A DNA stretch of 64,000 nt from Chloroflexota bacterium (GTDB lineage: Bacteria; Chloroflexota; Anaerolineae; Aggregatilineales; Phototrophicaceae). The stretch lies in contig JAPOXG010000098.1 in NCBI GenBank assembly GCA_026707225.1, positions 37,082 through 101,081 of the forward strand, read 5' to 3'. Position numbers and translations under genes: made by a program. Of this stretch, positions 33,783-42,435 are shown piece after piece (positions within the stretch are counted from its first letter, which is position 1; each line of letters opens with the position of its first letter). Under the pieces are notes generated by a model. The model made no database searches. It was not told the origin of the DNA and saw only the letters and a program-made list of their open reading frames with translations.

Positions 33783-34688
33783 ATGAGCGTGCCGCGTTGG
33801 AGCTTGTGGCAGCCTAAAAATCGCCATATCTTCGCTTATCTGTTGTTGGCGCCCGCGGTGCTATTAACCACCGCCATCATTGTTTACCCCATCATCTCCG
33901 CAATTGATCTCAGCTTTCAAAGGATCAAGATCGCCAAATTGGGGCGGTCGCGCGCGCCTTGGACCTTGGCGAATTACGAGGAGCTATTCTCGTCCGCTGA
34001 GTTTTACCAGGCGATATGGGTGACCATATCACTGGTTGCGACCGTGACCGCGCTGTCGTACGTCATCGGGCTGGCAACCGCGATTTTGGTGAATCAGCGT
34101 TTTCGCGGCCGCAAGCTGGCGCGGATCCTGGTGGCTGTGCCCTGGGCGGCGCCGTCGGTCATGGCGGCTATAATCTGGTGGTGGCTCTTTGACAGCTCCT
34201 TCGGATTAATCAACTGGGCGCTGGTGCGCACGGGATTAAGCAGCGAGATGATACCCTGGCTGTCGACGCCTGGCGCTGCTTTTTTCGTCATTGTGGTGGT
34301 CATGGTATGGAAAGGTTATCCCTTCATATCGGTGATTATGCTGGCGGGTTTGCAGTCGATACCGCTCGAGCTATACGATGCGGCGAAGGTGGACGGCGCC
34401 AATGCCTGGCAGCGCTTTCGCTTCATTTCCTTGCCGGGTCTGCGTTCAGTCCGCGGCATCGCGCTCATCCTTGTCATGCTGTGGGTGTTTCGCGATTTTC
34501 CCATCATCTATATTTTGACCGGCGGCGGACCGCAGCGTACGACGCAGACCCTAGCGATCATGACTTATCAGGAAGCCTTCAAGTTTCACGACTTTGGCTT
34601 CGCGGCGGCGATTGGCGTCGTCACGCTGGTCATCAGCGTCATCGCCAGTTGGATTATGGTACGCAGAAGCGACGAGCCCTTAATGTGA
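33783..34688 (+). CDS. Carbohydrate ABC transporter permease, MalF/UgpA type (third system)
   Basis: 301 residues, six membrane segments from YLLLAPAVLLTTAIIVYPII. The EAA loop is PLELYDAAKVDGANAWQRFRFISLP; then FPIIYILTGGGPQRTTQTLA. The partner permease begins 17 bp after its stop. The start is ATG 33783 (a preceding in-frame choice is absent). Confidence 0.9.
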   Translation: MSVPRWSLWQPKNRHIFAYLLLAPAVLLTTAIIVYPIISAIDLSFQRIKIAKLGRSRAPWTLANYEELFSSAEFYQAIWVTISLVATVTALSYVIGLATAILVNQRFRGRKLARILVAVPWAAPSVMAAIIWWWLFDSSFGLINWALVRTGLSSEMIPWLSTPGAAFFVIVVVMVWKGYPFISVIMLAGLQSIPLELYDAAKVDGANAWQRFRFISLPGLRSVRGIALILVMLWVFRDFPIIYILTGGGPQRTTQTLAIMTYQEAFKFHDFGFAAAIGVVTLVISVIASWIMVRRSDEPLM

Positions 34689-34704
34689 TCAAAGGCTGGA
34701 TTCG

Positions 34705-35535
34705 ATGACGCGCGGCCGATGGGAGACGGTCATACTTTACGCGGTGGTAATCGCCGTCGTTATCGTATTGGTCTTCCCGCTGTATTGGATGTTTAACACA
34801 TCGCTGGCGCCGGCGACGCAGTTGCGCCGCTTCCCGCCGGTGTTTGCGCAGCCCGAGCCAACTCTTGCCGCTTATGAGGCCATATTCACTGAGCGCCCAA
34901 TCGGCGTTTGGCTGCGAAACTCGGCAGTTGTCGCCCTGGCCTCGACGGCGCTGTCCATGTTCGTCAGCGTGCTGGCTGGCTATAGCATCTCGCGAATACG
35001 GGCGCGCGGCTCGCAGGCGATCGGTCTGTTCTTCCTTATGAGCCGCATGCTACCCAGCACTCTGATCATCATCCCGCTGTTCGTCAGCTTCCGGCAATTT
35101 CAGCTGATCGGCGACTTACGATCGCTTGTCCTCGCCCATGCGACCTTCATCACGCCATTTGCCGTCTGGATGCTGAAAGGCTATTTCGACACCATTCCTA
35201 TGGAGCTGGAAGACGCGGCGATGATTGACGGCTGCACGCCGTTGAGCGCGCTGCTGCGGGTCGTCTTGCCGCTTTCGGCGCCGGGCTTGGCGGCGACCAC
35301 GCTCTACGGCTTTGTGCTCTCATGGAATGATTTTGTCTTCGCCAGGACCTTTCTGGTGGCGAATCAAAATGCCTGGACGGTAAATGTCGGCGTGGCCTCG
35401 CTGAAAGGCGAATACTTGACCGAGTGGAATGAAATCATGGCGGGCTCGCTCATCGCGATGCTGCCAATAGTCCTGGCTTATCTTTTCCTCGAGCGCTATT
35501 TGGTCAGTGGCTTGACGGCTGGTTCGTCCAAGTGA
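34705..35535 (+). CDS. Carbohydrate ABC transporter permease, MalG/UgpE type (third system)
   Basis: 276 residues; first helix YAVVIAVVIVLVFPLYWMF; EAA loop PMELEDAAMIDGCTPLSALLRVVLP; C terminus YLVSGLTAGSSK in the usual MalG manner. It is followed 86 bp later by the FadR-type regulator, which has its own promoter. As in the other systems, the ATP-binding subunit is not encoded nearby. Confidence 0.9.
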   Translation: MTRGRWETVILYAVVIAVVIVLVFPLYWMFNTSLAPATQLRRFPPVFAQPEPTLAAYEAIFTERPIGVWLRNSAVVALASTALSMFVSVLAGYSISRIRARGSQAIGLFFLMSRMLPSTLIIIPLFVSFRQFQLIGDLRSLVLAHATFITPFAVWMLKGYFDTIPMELEDAAMIDGCTPLSALLRVVLPLSAPGLAATTLYGFVLSWNDFVFARTFLVANQNAWTVNVGVASLKGEYLTEWNEIMAGSLIAMLPIVLAYLFLERYLVSGLTAGSSK

Positions 35536-35556
35536 GCGGTCCTGCCGCGAGCGGAT

Positions 35557-35585
35557 TTGACAGACGATTGCAATTCGCCTACAAT
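35557..35585 (+). promoter_or_regulatory. Near-consensus sigma-70-type promoter of the FadR-type regulator
   Basis: TTGACA, 17-bp spacer, TACAAT: the best promoter match in the window. The operator-like palindrome begins immediately after the -10. Confidence 0.75.
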
Positions 35586-35596
35586 TGGTAACACCA
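35586..35596. promoter_or_regulatory. FadR/PdhR-type operator TGGTAACACCA over the regulator start site
   Basis: TGGT-N3-ACCA is exactly the core recognised by many FadR-subfamily GntR regulators (PdhR, LldR and FadR sites share the TGGTnnnACCA or TnGTnnnACnA form). It overlaps the predicted transcription start of a FadR-subfamily gene, so autorepression is likely. Confidence 0.65.
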
Positions 35597-35621
35597 CTGA
35601 CCAATCCGCGCGAGGCGGAAA

Positions 35622-36407
35622 ATGAGGGCTGCGGTGAAGAGTCAGTCGCCGAGCATGTCGGGCCTCAAGACAATTGAGAAAGCCAGCGTACGAGATCAAA
35701 CGCTCGAGCAATTGAAGAATTACATCTTGTCCGGCGTCGTGCGCCTGGGCGAGCGCTTGCCATCGGAGCGGGCGCTGGCCGATGCGTTGGGGGTCGGGCG
35801 ATACAGCGTGCGCGAGGCGCTCAAGGTGCTGGAAGCGGTGGGCTTGGTGGAATCGCGCGTTGGCGAGGGCACCTTCTTGACGACCAATACGGGCGCGAGC
35901 TTCGGGCGGATACTTGGGCTCAGCTTCGCGACTTGGGGCGGCACGATCATCGAGTTGCTGGACGCGCGCAAGATGATCGAGGTGGAAGCGGCGCGGGCGG
36001 CGGCCGAACGCGCTTCACCACAGGAAATCGATCTGATCGAAACAGAACTGCGGACGATGCAAGCCAACATGGACCGCGTGCAGGCTTATTTGAGAGCCGA
36101 TTTCAATTTTCACCGGCGAATCGGCGAGGCGAGCCACAACGCCATCATCAGCCAATTTGTCAGCAACCTCGTCGATCTATTGGAGGAGGTGCTGCGCGAA
36201 ACACAATCTGACAGTTTGCCGGCCCAAGCTGAGGGCGGCGGTACGCACCAGGCGATCTTCGACGCGATCGCCAGCGGTGACGCGCAGGCCGCCGGCGACC
36301 TCATGCGCGACCATATACAGTTCAGCAGCGAAGTCTGGCAGACAGTAATCACCCTGACCACCGAGACCGAAAGCGAGCCCACCGGCGATTCGCCAATTGA
36401 AGAGTAA
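35622..36407 (+). CDS. FadR-subfamily GntR transcriptional regulator
   Basis: 261 residues. The N-terminal winged HTH (about 22-90) has the GntR signature LGERLPSERALADALGVGRYSVREALKVLEAVGLVESRVGEGTF. The C-terminal FCD ligand-binding domain (about 105-235) carries LLDARKMIEVEAARAAAERA, the metal/ligand residues in DFNFHRRIGEASHN, and GGGTHQAIFDAIASGDAQAA. Such proteins sense sugar acids, lactate, pyruvate or similar. The start at 35622 has GAGGCGGAAA upstream. It stands between the third and fourth ABC operons and may control one or both; the operator at 35586 indicates self-control. Confidence 0.9.
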   Translation: MRAAVKSQSPSMSGLKTIEKASVRDQTLEQLKNYILSGVVRLGERLPSERALADALGVGRYSVREALKVLEAVGLVESRVGEGTFLTTNTGASFGRILGLSFATWGGTIIELLDARKMIEVEAARAAAERASPQEIDLIETELRTMQANMDRVQAYLRADFNFHRRIGEASHNAIISQFVSNLVDLLEEVLRETQSDSLPAQAEGGGTHQAIFDAIASGDAQAAGDLMRDHIQFSSEVWQTVITLTTETESEPTGDSPIEE

Positions 36408-36474
36408 GGAGGTGTCTATCGCCGCATCATCTTCCGTTCGAGAATGGGTCTAGTGATTTTCTTGAGGAGTTACG

Positions 36475-38259
36475 ATGAACAAGAGATTCCCCTACAACAC
36501 ATCGGATTTGAAGCCGTCGCGGCGGGACTTCATGAGGCTGGGCGGCACAAGTTTGGCGGCGGCGATGATGATGCGCGCGGGCCTGCCGCCGGCGCTGGCG
36601 CAAGGCATGGGCGAGATCCCGGCTGACTTGCATCCGGGCAGCCCGAACAATCCGCGCGGCTGGGCGACGACCTTGCCGCCGATCCCCGAGGGCATGCCAG
36701 TCGATCCGCCGGTGACGATCACAGGCAGCCGGCGCGGTCCCTGGGAATTCGCCGATGGCGACGACATCGAGAATTCGCCCTTCACGCGCTTGAACGCCGC
36801 GGTCACCGGCATCAATTGGAAGCTGGCATTCACCTGGACGGACAATGAGGGCGAGGTCTTGCAGAAATACAATCTCGCCATCGCCAGTGATGAACTGCCC
36901 GATTTCATGGAGACGGTGCCGTTGCAGATCTATTCCGAGCTGCTGGACAATGACTTGATTGAAGACATTACCGATGTCTGGGACGAGGTCGCGCATCCGG
37001 TCTGGCTGAAGGAGGCGATGGGCTTCAGCGATGGCATCGCCTGGCGCCTGGCGGAGGTCAACGGGCGCAAGATGGGCGTGCCCTATATCGAGCAGGCGGC
37101 GCAGAACGACAAGGTGTTGTGGATTCGGCAGGATTGGCTCGACGCCGTCGGTATGAGCGCGCCGACTACGATAGAGGAATTGCACGCGGTGATGACCGCT
37201 TTTGTTGCGGCGGATATGGGCCAGGGCGGCGAAGGCACGACGCTCGGCATCGCCGCCAATCGCCAAGTCAACACCTGGTATTGCTCGCTCGATCCCATCT
37301 TTGGCGCTTGGGGCGTGATGCCGAGATTCTGGACGCCGGACGAAAATGGCGACTTGCAATATGACAGCGTCCGGCCCGAGATTAAGGAAGTGCTCGGCAC
37401 TTTGCGGCAATGGTATAGCGAAGGGCTACTGGCGCCGGACTTTTTCACTTTCGCGCCCTGGCAGAATTCGGGCACGCATATCAGCGGCAATCTGGCTGGC
37501 CTCATGTATTCGCCCGCCTTTGGCGCGGTCTACGGCTTGCCGGACAGCGTCGCCAACGATCCTGACGCGCGCTGGGCATTCGGCGATATCCCCATGGGTC
37601 CGACCGGCATCAAGAAGAAAGCCTGGAGCAACCCAGTGCCCGATACGGTCTATGTCTTCCGCAAGGGCTTCGAGCATGTCGACCTGGTCTTGAAACAGAT
37701 GGCTTGGTGGGCGGAATTGCTGCAGAATCCGAAGAATCGCTATCACGGCTTTGAAGGCACGGCCTATTTCTGGCGGGACGATGACGGCGAAATTGACCCG
37801 ATGGGCGGTACGCTGGATCTGAATGGTTATGACGACACCAAGCACATTTGGGGTCCGCCGGGCACCAATGGCGGCAGCCGCACCGATCCCTTCTACGAAA
37901 CGAACTGGATCAAGGAGCGCCGCAATGTTTGGGCGAATACGCCGGATGGCGAGCGCGACGCGCTGATGGAAGCGTTTCTGGGTGGCGATCCGCTATCGGT
38001 ATTGTGGGACGAGGCGAATGTTTTCGCGGTGGACCACTGGGAAGCTGATGGCATCAAGAACCATTTCCTGACCGTGCCGACGCGCACGATGGAGCGGGCG
38101 GGCGCATCGCTGGATGGCTTGGAAGCCGAGACTTACATCAATATCATCAATGGGCAGGAGCCGCTGGACCGCTTCGACGCCTTCGCTGAAGAGTGGCGCT
38201 CGGGCGGTGGCGACCGCATCACGGATGAAGTCAACGAATGGTGGCGCGGGCAAATGTAG
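36475..38259 (+). CDS. Tat-exported extracellular solute-binding protein, LipO/Lpl type (fourth ABC system)
   Basis: The 594-residue protein is much longer than the other binding proteins, as in the LplA/YtcQ group for complex polysaccharides. The N terminus has a twin-arginine signal, SRRDFMRLGG at 15-24, with cleavage at about ALA-Q42. Mature features include TGINWKLAFTWTDNEGEVLQ, SDELPDFMETVP, MGVPYIEQAAQNDKVLWIRQ and ADGIKNHFLTVPTRTMERAG. GAGGAG precedes the ATG. Tat export implies that it folds in the cytoplasm, perhaps around a cofactor or metal. Downstream are the two matching Lpl-type permeases and a GH42 enzyme. Confidence 0.88.
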   Translation: MNKRFPYNTSDLKPSRRDFMRLGGTSLAAAMMMRAGLPPALAQGMGEIPADLHPGSPNNPRGWATTLPPIPEGMPVDPPVTITGSRRGPWEFADGDDIENSPFTRLNAAVTGINWKLAFTWTDNEGEVLQKYNLAIASDELPDFMETVPLQIYSELLDNDLIEDITDVWDEVAHPVWLKEAMGFSDGIAWRLAEVNGRKMGVPYIEQAAQNDKVLWIRQDWLDAVGMSAPTTIEELHAVMTAFVAADMGQGGEGTTLGIAANRQVNTWYCSLDPIFGAWGVMPRFWTPDENGDLQYDSVRPEIKEVLGTLRQWYSEGLLAPDFFTFAPWQNSGTHISGNLAGLMYSPAFGAVYGLPDSVANDPDARWAFGDIPMGPTGIKKKAWSNPVPDTVYVFRKGFEHVDLVLKQMAWWAELLQNPKNRYHGFEGTAYFWRDDDGEIDPMGGTLDLNGYDDTKHIWGPPGTNGGSRTDPFYETNWIKERRNVWANTPDGERDALMEAFLGGDPLSVLWDEANVFAVDHWEADGIKNHFLTVPTRTMERAGASLDGLEAETYINIINGQEPLDRFDAFAEEWRSGGGDRITDEVNEWWRGQM

Positions 38260-38297
38260 TCTACATACACCCCCACCGCTGTAAATGAGGAATTGTA

Positions 38298-38319
38298 GGG
38301 GCGAGCCGCCGGCTCGCCC
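38298..38319. repeat. GTAGGGGCG-type palindromic repeat, copy 5
   Basis: GTAGGGGCGAGCC-GCC-GGCTCGCCC: perfect 9-bp stem, in the gap between binding-protein and permease genes of the fourth system. Confidence 0.65.
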
Positions 38320-38373
38320 GAACAGCTTGTGCTCTGCGTGAGCGATTGTCGCGAGACAGGCATTGGCAGCCGC

Positions 38374-39273
38374 ATGACATTCAAGCAATACATGAAGCGC
38401 GCTTGGCCGCTGTACGTGATGATCGTGCCCGGGATTGTCTTCGTATTGCTGTTCCGCTACTATCCGATGTATGGCGTGGTCATCGCCTTTCAGGATTTTA
38501 GCCCGGCGAAAGGATTCGCTGGCTCGCCCTGGATCGGCTGGGCGAATTTCGAGTTTCTGTTTTTGGCGCCGGAATTCAGGCGGATCTTGGGCAATACGCT
38601 GATCATCTCGGTGTCGAAGATCGTGGCTGATCAGCTGGGGGCGATCATCCTGGCGCTGCTGCTGAATGAGGCGCGCCGCATCCTCTTTCGCCGCGCGATT
38701 CAAACGCTGATCTACCTGCCGCATTTCTTGTCCTGGATTGTGTTGGGCGGGATTTTGCTCGACATCTTGTCGTCGGGGGGCATTCTCAATCAGGCGCTGC
38801 GTAGTGTCGGTGTCGAACCGCAGCTTTGGCTCGGGAGCAACGACTGGTTCCGCGGCGCCGTAATCACGTCGGGCTTTTGGAAGAATGTCGGCTTTTCGAC
38901 CATCGTCTATTTGGCGGCGCTGACGGCGATTAACCCGGTCTTGCATGAAGCGGCCGCGATTGATGGGGCCGGGCGCTTCCGCCGCGTCTGGCATATTACG
39001 CTGCCGGGCATACGGCCTACGATTGTGCTGCTGGCGGCGCTCAGCCTGGGCGATGTCTTGCAAGCCGGCTTCGAGCAGATCCTAACGCTTTACAACCCGG
39101 CGGTATACCGCACTGGCGACATCATCGATACCTACGTTTATCGCGTCGGCTTGATCAGAGCGCAGTGGAGCCTGGCGGGCGCGGTGGGGCTTTTCAAGTC
39201 CTTCATCGGTTTCTTCTTGATTGTGCTATCGTATTGGCTGGCCGATCGCTACGCCGGTTATCGAATTCTGTGA
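38374..39273 (+). CDS. ABC transporter permease, LplB type (fourth system)
   Basis: 299 residues with six membrane segments. N-terminal RAWPLYVMIVPGIVFVLLFRYYPMYGVVIAFQDFSPAKG is the hallmark of LplB/YtcP-family permeases. The EAA-like loop is NPVLHEAAAIDGAGRFRRVWHITLP; the segment ILTLYNPAVYRTGDIIDTYVYRVGL is also characteristic. The longer open frame starts at 38329, but MTFKQYMKRAW at 38374 gives the expected N terminus. The ribosome site is weak. Confidence 0.9.
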   Translation: MTFKQYMKRAWPLYVMIVPGIVFVLLFRYYPMYGVVIAFQDFSPAKGFAGSPWIGWANFEFLFLAPEFRRILGNTLIISVSKIVADQLGAIILALLLNEARRILFRRAIQTLIYLPHFLSWIVLGGILLDILSSGGILNQALRSVGVEPQLWLGSNDWFRGAVITSGFWKNVGFSTIVYLAALTAINPVLHEAAAIDGAGRFRRVWHITLPGIRPTIVLLAALSLGDVLQAGFEQILTLYNPAVYRTGDIIDTYVYRVGLIRAQWSLAGAVGLFKSFIGFFLIVLSYWLADRYAGYRIL

Positions 39274-39283
39274 GGGCTGCGCC

Positions 39284-40165
39284 ATGATTCATGACAGGAC
39301 TTGGTTCAGCCGTCTGTTCGATGGCTTTAACTATATCTTTCTGACCGGTTTTGCCATCCTTTGCCTGCTGCCGCTGGTGCATATTCTTGCCGTGTCGCTC
39401 AGTGGGCGGGCACCGGCGACCGGTGGATTCGTGTCATTATGGCCGATCGACTTCACGCTGGAGAATTACGAGCAGGTGATGGGCTCGCGGAATTTTTTGC
39501 GCTCTTTTGTCATATCCGTCTTGCGCGTTTTGTCCGGCGCCAGCCTCAACATGCTGCTGGTGATATTGACGGCTTATCCGCTTTCGAAGACGCCGCGCGT
39601 CTTCAGGGGCCGCACGATATGCATCTGGTTCTTCGTCTTCGCCATGCTCTTCGACGGCGGCTTGATCCCGTCATTCTTCGTCGTTCGCAGTCTGGGCCTG
39701 CTGAATACGCTGGGCGCGCTCATCCTGCCGAATGCCGTGCCGATCTTCAGCGTGATTCTGATGATGAACTTCTTCCGCGATGTGCCGAAGGAGCTGGAAG
39801 AGTCGGCATTTATCGATGGCGCTTCGCATTGGCGGGTGCTGTGGCATATCTACATTCCGCTTTCGCTGCCCGCAATTGCGACCTTGACGCTGTTCTCGGC
39901 GGTGAATCACTGGAATGCCTGGTTCGATGCCTTGATTTACATGACGGATACCGCCAATTATCCGATGCAGACATTCTTGCGCACGGTCATCGTCACGCTG
40001 GATTTGACGCAGGTGGGCATCAACCCGCAGGACTTGCAGCGCTTGTCCGACCGGGCGATCCGCGGCGCGCAAATCATTGTGGCGACAGTGCCGATCCTGG
40101 TCGTCTATCCTTTCTTGCAGCGCTACTTTATCTCGGGCATCAAGCTGGGCGCGGTGAAGGAGTAG
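39284..40165 (+). CDS. ABC transporter permease, LplC type (fourth system)
   Basis: 293 residues; LLPLVHILAVSLSGRAPATGG, FDGGLIPSFFVVRSLGLLNT, EAA loop PKELEESAFIDGASHWRVLWHIYIP, and C terminus RYFISGIKLGAVKE, all standard for LplC/YtcP. GAGGGCTGCGCC precedes ATG 39284. Its stop is 2 bp before the GTG of the GH42 gene. It partners with the LplB-type permease and the Tat-exported binding protein. Confidence 0.9.
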   Translation: MIHDRTWFSRLFDGFNYIFLTGFAILCLLPLVHILAVSLSGRAPATGGFVSLWPIDFTLENYEQVMGSRNFLRSFVISVLRVLSGASLNMLLVILTAYPLSKTPRVFRGRTICIWFFVFAMLFDGGLIPSFFVVRSLGLLNTLGALILPNAVPIFSVILMMNFFRDVPKELEESAFIDGASHWRVLWHIYIPLSLPAIATLTLFSAVNHWNAWFDALIYMTDTANYPMQTFLRTVIVTLDLTQVGINPQDLQRLSDRAIRGAQIIVATVPILVVYPFLQRYFISGIKLGAVKE

Positions 40166-40167
40166 AC

Positions 40168-42369
40168 GTGAGCGTTCAACCTATCTTTGGCGGTGGCGTG
40201 TTTCCTTGGGGCACGCATGTCTATCGCGAGCCTTGCCTCGATTTGGACGGCGTCTTGCGCGATCTGCCACTTCTGAAAGCGTACGGCTTCAACATGATCA
40301 AGATTCAGCAGCATTGGTCGGCAGACGAGCGCCGCGAGGGGCAGTACGATTTCTCGCGCGTCGAAACCGTGGTCAAGCGCGCCGACGAACTGGACCTGGG
40401 CGTCTATTTGGGGCTGACGATGGAGCAGGGGCCGGCTTGGCTTTGGCGCAAGTACCCCGACTGCCACTTCGTCTACAGCGATGGTCGGCGTCACAACCAG
40501 CCGTCACAGTACACGATTCCGATGGATGGCAAGCCGGGACCTTGCTGGGATCATCCCGGCGCGCGAGAGGCGGCGGCGCGTTTCATCGCTGAGCTGGCGC
40601 GGACCTTGGGACAATACAAGAATATCTGGGCTTGGAACACCTTTCAGGAGATCGGCTTTTGGCCGAATACGGCCGGGAAGCTGGGCTTCTGTTACTGCCC
40701 GCACACGCTGGCGCGCTTTCGCGAATGGCTGCGGGGGAAGTATGGCGCGCTGGCGGAGTTGAACGCGACCTGGCAAATCAATTACGCTGACTGGGACGAG
40801 GTCGAGCCGCCACGCCGCGAGGAGCCATTGGCGCCTTTTATTGACTGGCGCTATTTCATGGACAATGTCTACATGACACGGCAACTGGCTTTCAAGACGC
40901 GGGCGCTGCGGGAGAATGATCCTTATCAGCGGCCCGTCTTCAGCCATGTCGATACGCCGCGTATCGGCTCGGGGGCGGAATGGCGCTGGGCGCGCGTTGG
41001 CGATTTCTTCGGCACGAGCAATTATCCCAAGTGGAACAACGGTCATCCCTGGGACGATCCGGTCGAGAGCGAATGCGCCGCGCTGTATAACGAGATCTGG
41101 GAAGAGATGATGCTCTGTACCGATTTGGCGCGCGGCAATAATGGGCGCGATCGCGCGCTCTGGGGCGCCGAATTCCAAGGCGGTCCGATTTCGACGTCGC
41201 TGCACTACGGTCGAAAGCCGAGCCCAAATGATCTGCGGGTCTGGATCCTGGCCGGGCTGGCCAGTGGCATGACCGGCATCAGCTTCTGGAATCACCGCGT
41301 CGAGCGCTTTTGGAAAGAAGCGAATGGCTTCGGCTTGCTCGATCCTCTCGGCGACAGCAGCGAACGCATGGAAGCGGTCAGTCGGATCGGCGGGGCAATT
41401 CAAGCGCATGGCGAATTCTTTTCGCGGGCGCAGCCGCCGCGCGCGCAGGTGGCTTTGTTGGTAAACGAGGACAGCTATCATTTCTTTCAATCATGCAATG
41501 GCGATGCCATCCATCATTATCGCTACAACATGCGCGGCTGGTACGCGCGTCTGTGGCGCTTGGGCATCACTGTCGATTTCCTTGATGATGAAGATGTCGC
41601 GGCGGGAGAACTGGCGGGCTACCGAGCGGCGATTCTGACGATGCCTCTCAGCCTGGATGGCGACTATTTCGCGCGCTTGAGCGCCTATGTCGAGGCCGGC
41701 GGCCTGCTGATCGCGGAAGCCTGCCCGGGCCGCTGGGACAAGTATGGCTGGTCTACGCTGTCGCAGCTCGTCGACGGGGGCGAAGCGCTCTTCGGGGCAA
41801 AACATCTCGAGCTGGCGATGGTCAAGGAGCCGGCCGCCGCGCCGCGTTGGATGCCTCATGAGCGCCGTTTCGGCGAGTTCGATCCGCCGACGCTATTAGG
41901 CGGCATTGGCGAGTTTGCCGGTTTGGATCTACGCGCCAGCTATTACTTGCAGCGCCTCGAGCCGACCAGCGGCCAAGCGATCCTGAAACATGAGGACGAT
42001 ATCGTTGGCGTGACGAATCGGGTTGGCGATGGTCGGAGCGTTCTGATCGGCACCTTCCTTGGGTTCGGCGCGCTGGCTTACCGCGACTTTGACGGGGGAA
42101 CGGATCGCTTTCTTGAAGCGTTGCTGGCGCCGGCTGGTGTCAAGGGCGATCGTTTCGGCAAGCTGCTGCGGAGGCGGCGCGTTTGGAATGACCGAGAAGC
42201 CTGGTTTTTCATCAATCCTACGGCTGGCGTTGAAACTGCATCCATACGAAAAGGCGAGCTCAGTGGGGTGATTGATCTGCTGGGAGACTGTCTGCTGGAA
42301 GAGAACCGGTGCGAAATCACAGTTCGAGTGGAGGCGGCGAACCTGGCTTGCCTGCTGCTTTCCCGCTAA
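40168..42369 (+). CDS. GH42-type beta-galactosidase/alpha-L-arabinopyranosidase
   Basis: 733 residues, cytoplasmic. The TIM-barrel domain starts VFPWGTHVYREPCLDLDGVL, has a conserved WSADERREGQYDF, the acid/base Glu161 in AWNTFQEIGFW and the nucleophile Glu335 in LWGAEFQGGP. FGTSNYPKW precedes the nucleophile, as in family 42. The middle domain (about 385-600, VALLVNEDSYHFF, YVEAGGLLIAEACPG) is the trimerisation Rossmann-like domain, and the C-terminal ~90 residues form the small beta domain. The start is GTG 40168, with AAGGAG 7 bases upstream; the frame stays open far upstream only as a shadow of the permease. It probably hydrolyses the oligosaccharide imported by the Lpl-type transporter. 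Confidence 0.9.
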   Translation: MSVQPIFGGGVFPWGTHVYREPCLDLDGVLRDLPLLKAYGFNMIKIQQHWSADERREGQYDFSRVETVVKRADELDLGVYLGLTMEQGPAWLWRKYPDCHFVYSDGRRHNQPSQYTIPMDGKPGPCWDHPGAREAAARFIAELARTLGQYKNIWAWNTFQEIGFWPNTAGKLGFCYCPHTLARFREWLRGKYGALAELNATWQINYADWDEVEPPRREEPLAPFIDWRYFMDNVYMTRQLAFKTRALRENDPYQRPVFSHVDTPRIGSGAEWRWARVGDFFGTSNYPKWNNGHPWDDPVESECAALYNEIWEEMMLCTDLARGNNGRDRALWGAEFQGGPISTSLHYGRKPSPNDLRVWILAGLASGMTGISFWNHRVERFWKEANGFGLLDPLGDSSERMEAVSRIGGAIQAHGEFFSRAQPPRAQVALLVNEDSYHFFQSCNGDAIHHYRYNMRGWYARLWRLGITVDFLDDEDVAAGELAGYRAAILTMPLSLDGDYFARLSAYVEAGGLLIAEACPGRWDKYGWSTLSQLVDGGEALFGAKHLELAMVKEPAAAPRWMPHERRFGEFDPPTLLGGIGEFAGLDLRASYYLQRLEPTSGQAILKHEDDIVGVTNRVGDGRSVLIGTFLGFGALAYRDFDGGTDRFLEALLAPAGVKGDRFGKLLRRRRVWNDREAWFFINPTAGVETASIRKGELSGVIDLLGDCLLEENRCEITVRVEAANLACLLLSR

Positions 42370-42435
42370 GCGCGGCAAGCAGGGCTCAGAACAGCGCCGC
42401 ATTGCTGAAAATAACGAGTATTGACAGGAAGTATC

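Noticed and set aside
37993..39063. 356-codon minus-strand open frame opposite the Lpl-type genes
   Set aside because: Composition rich in Arg, Gln and His, no motifs, antisense to two well-supported genes.
39361..40167. N-terminal 269-codon extension of the GH42 frame
   Set aside because: It overlaps the LplC-type permease in another frame and lacks family sequence; AAGGAG before GTG 40168 marks the real start.
42346..42380. GCTTGCC...GGCAAGC around the GH42 stop codon as a terminator
   Set aside because: The loop is 21 bases and no T-run follows; the downstream dehydratase gene is probably co-transcribed.
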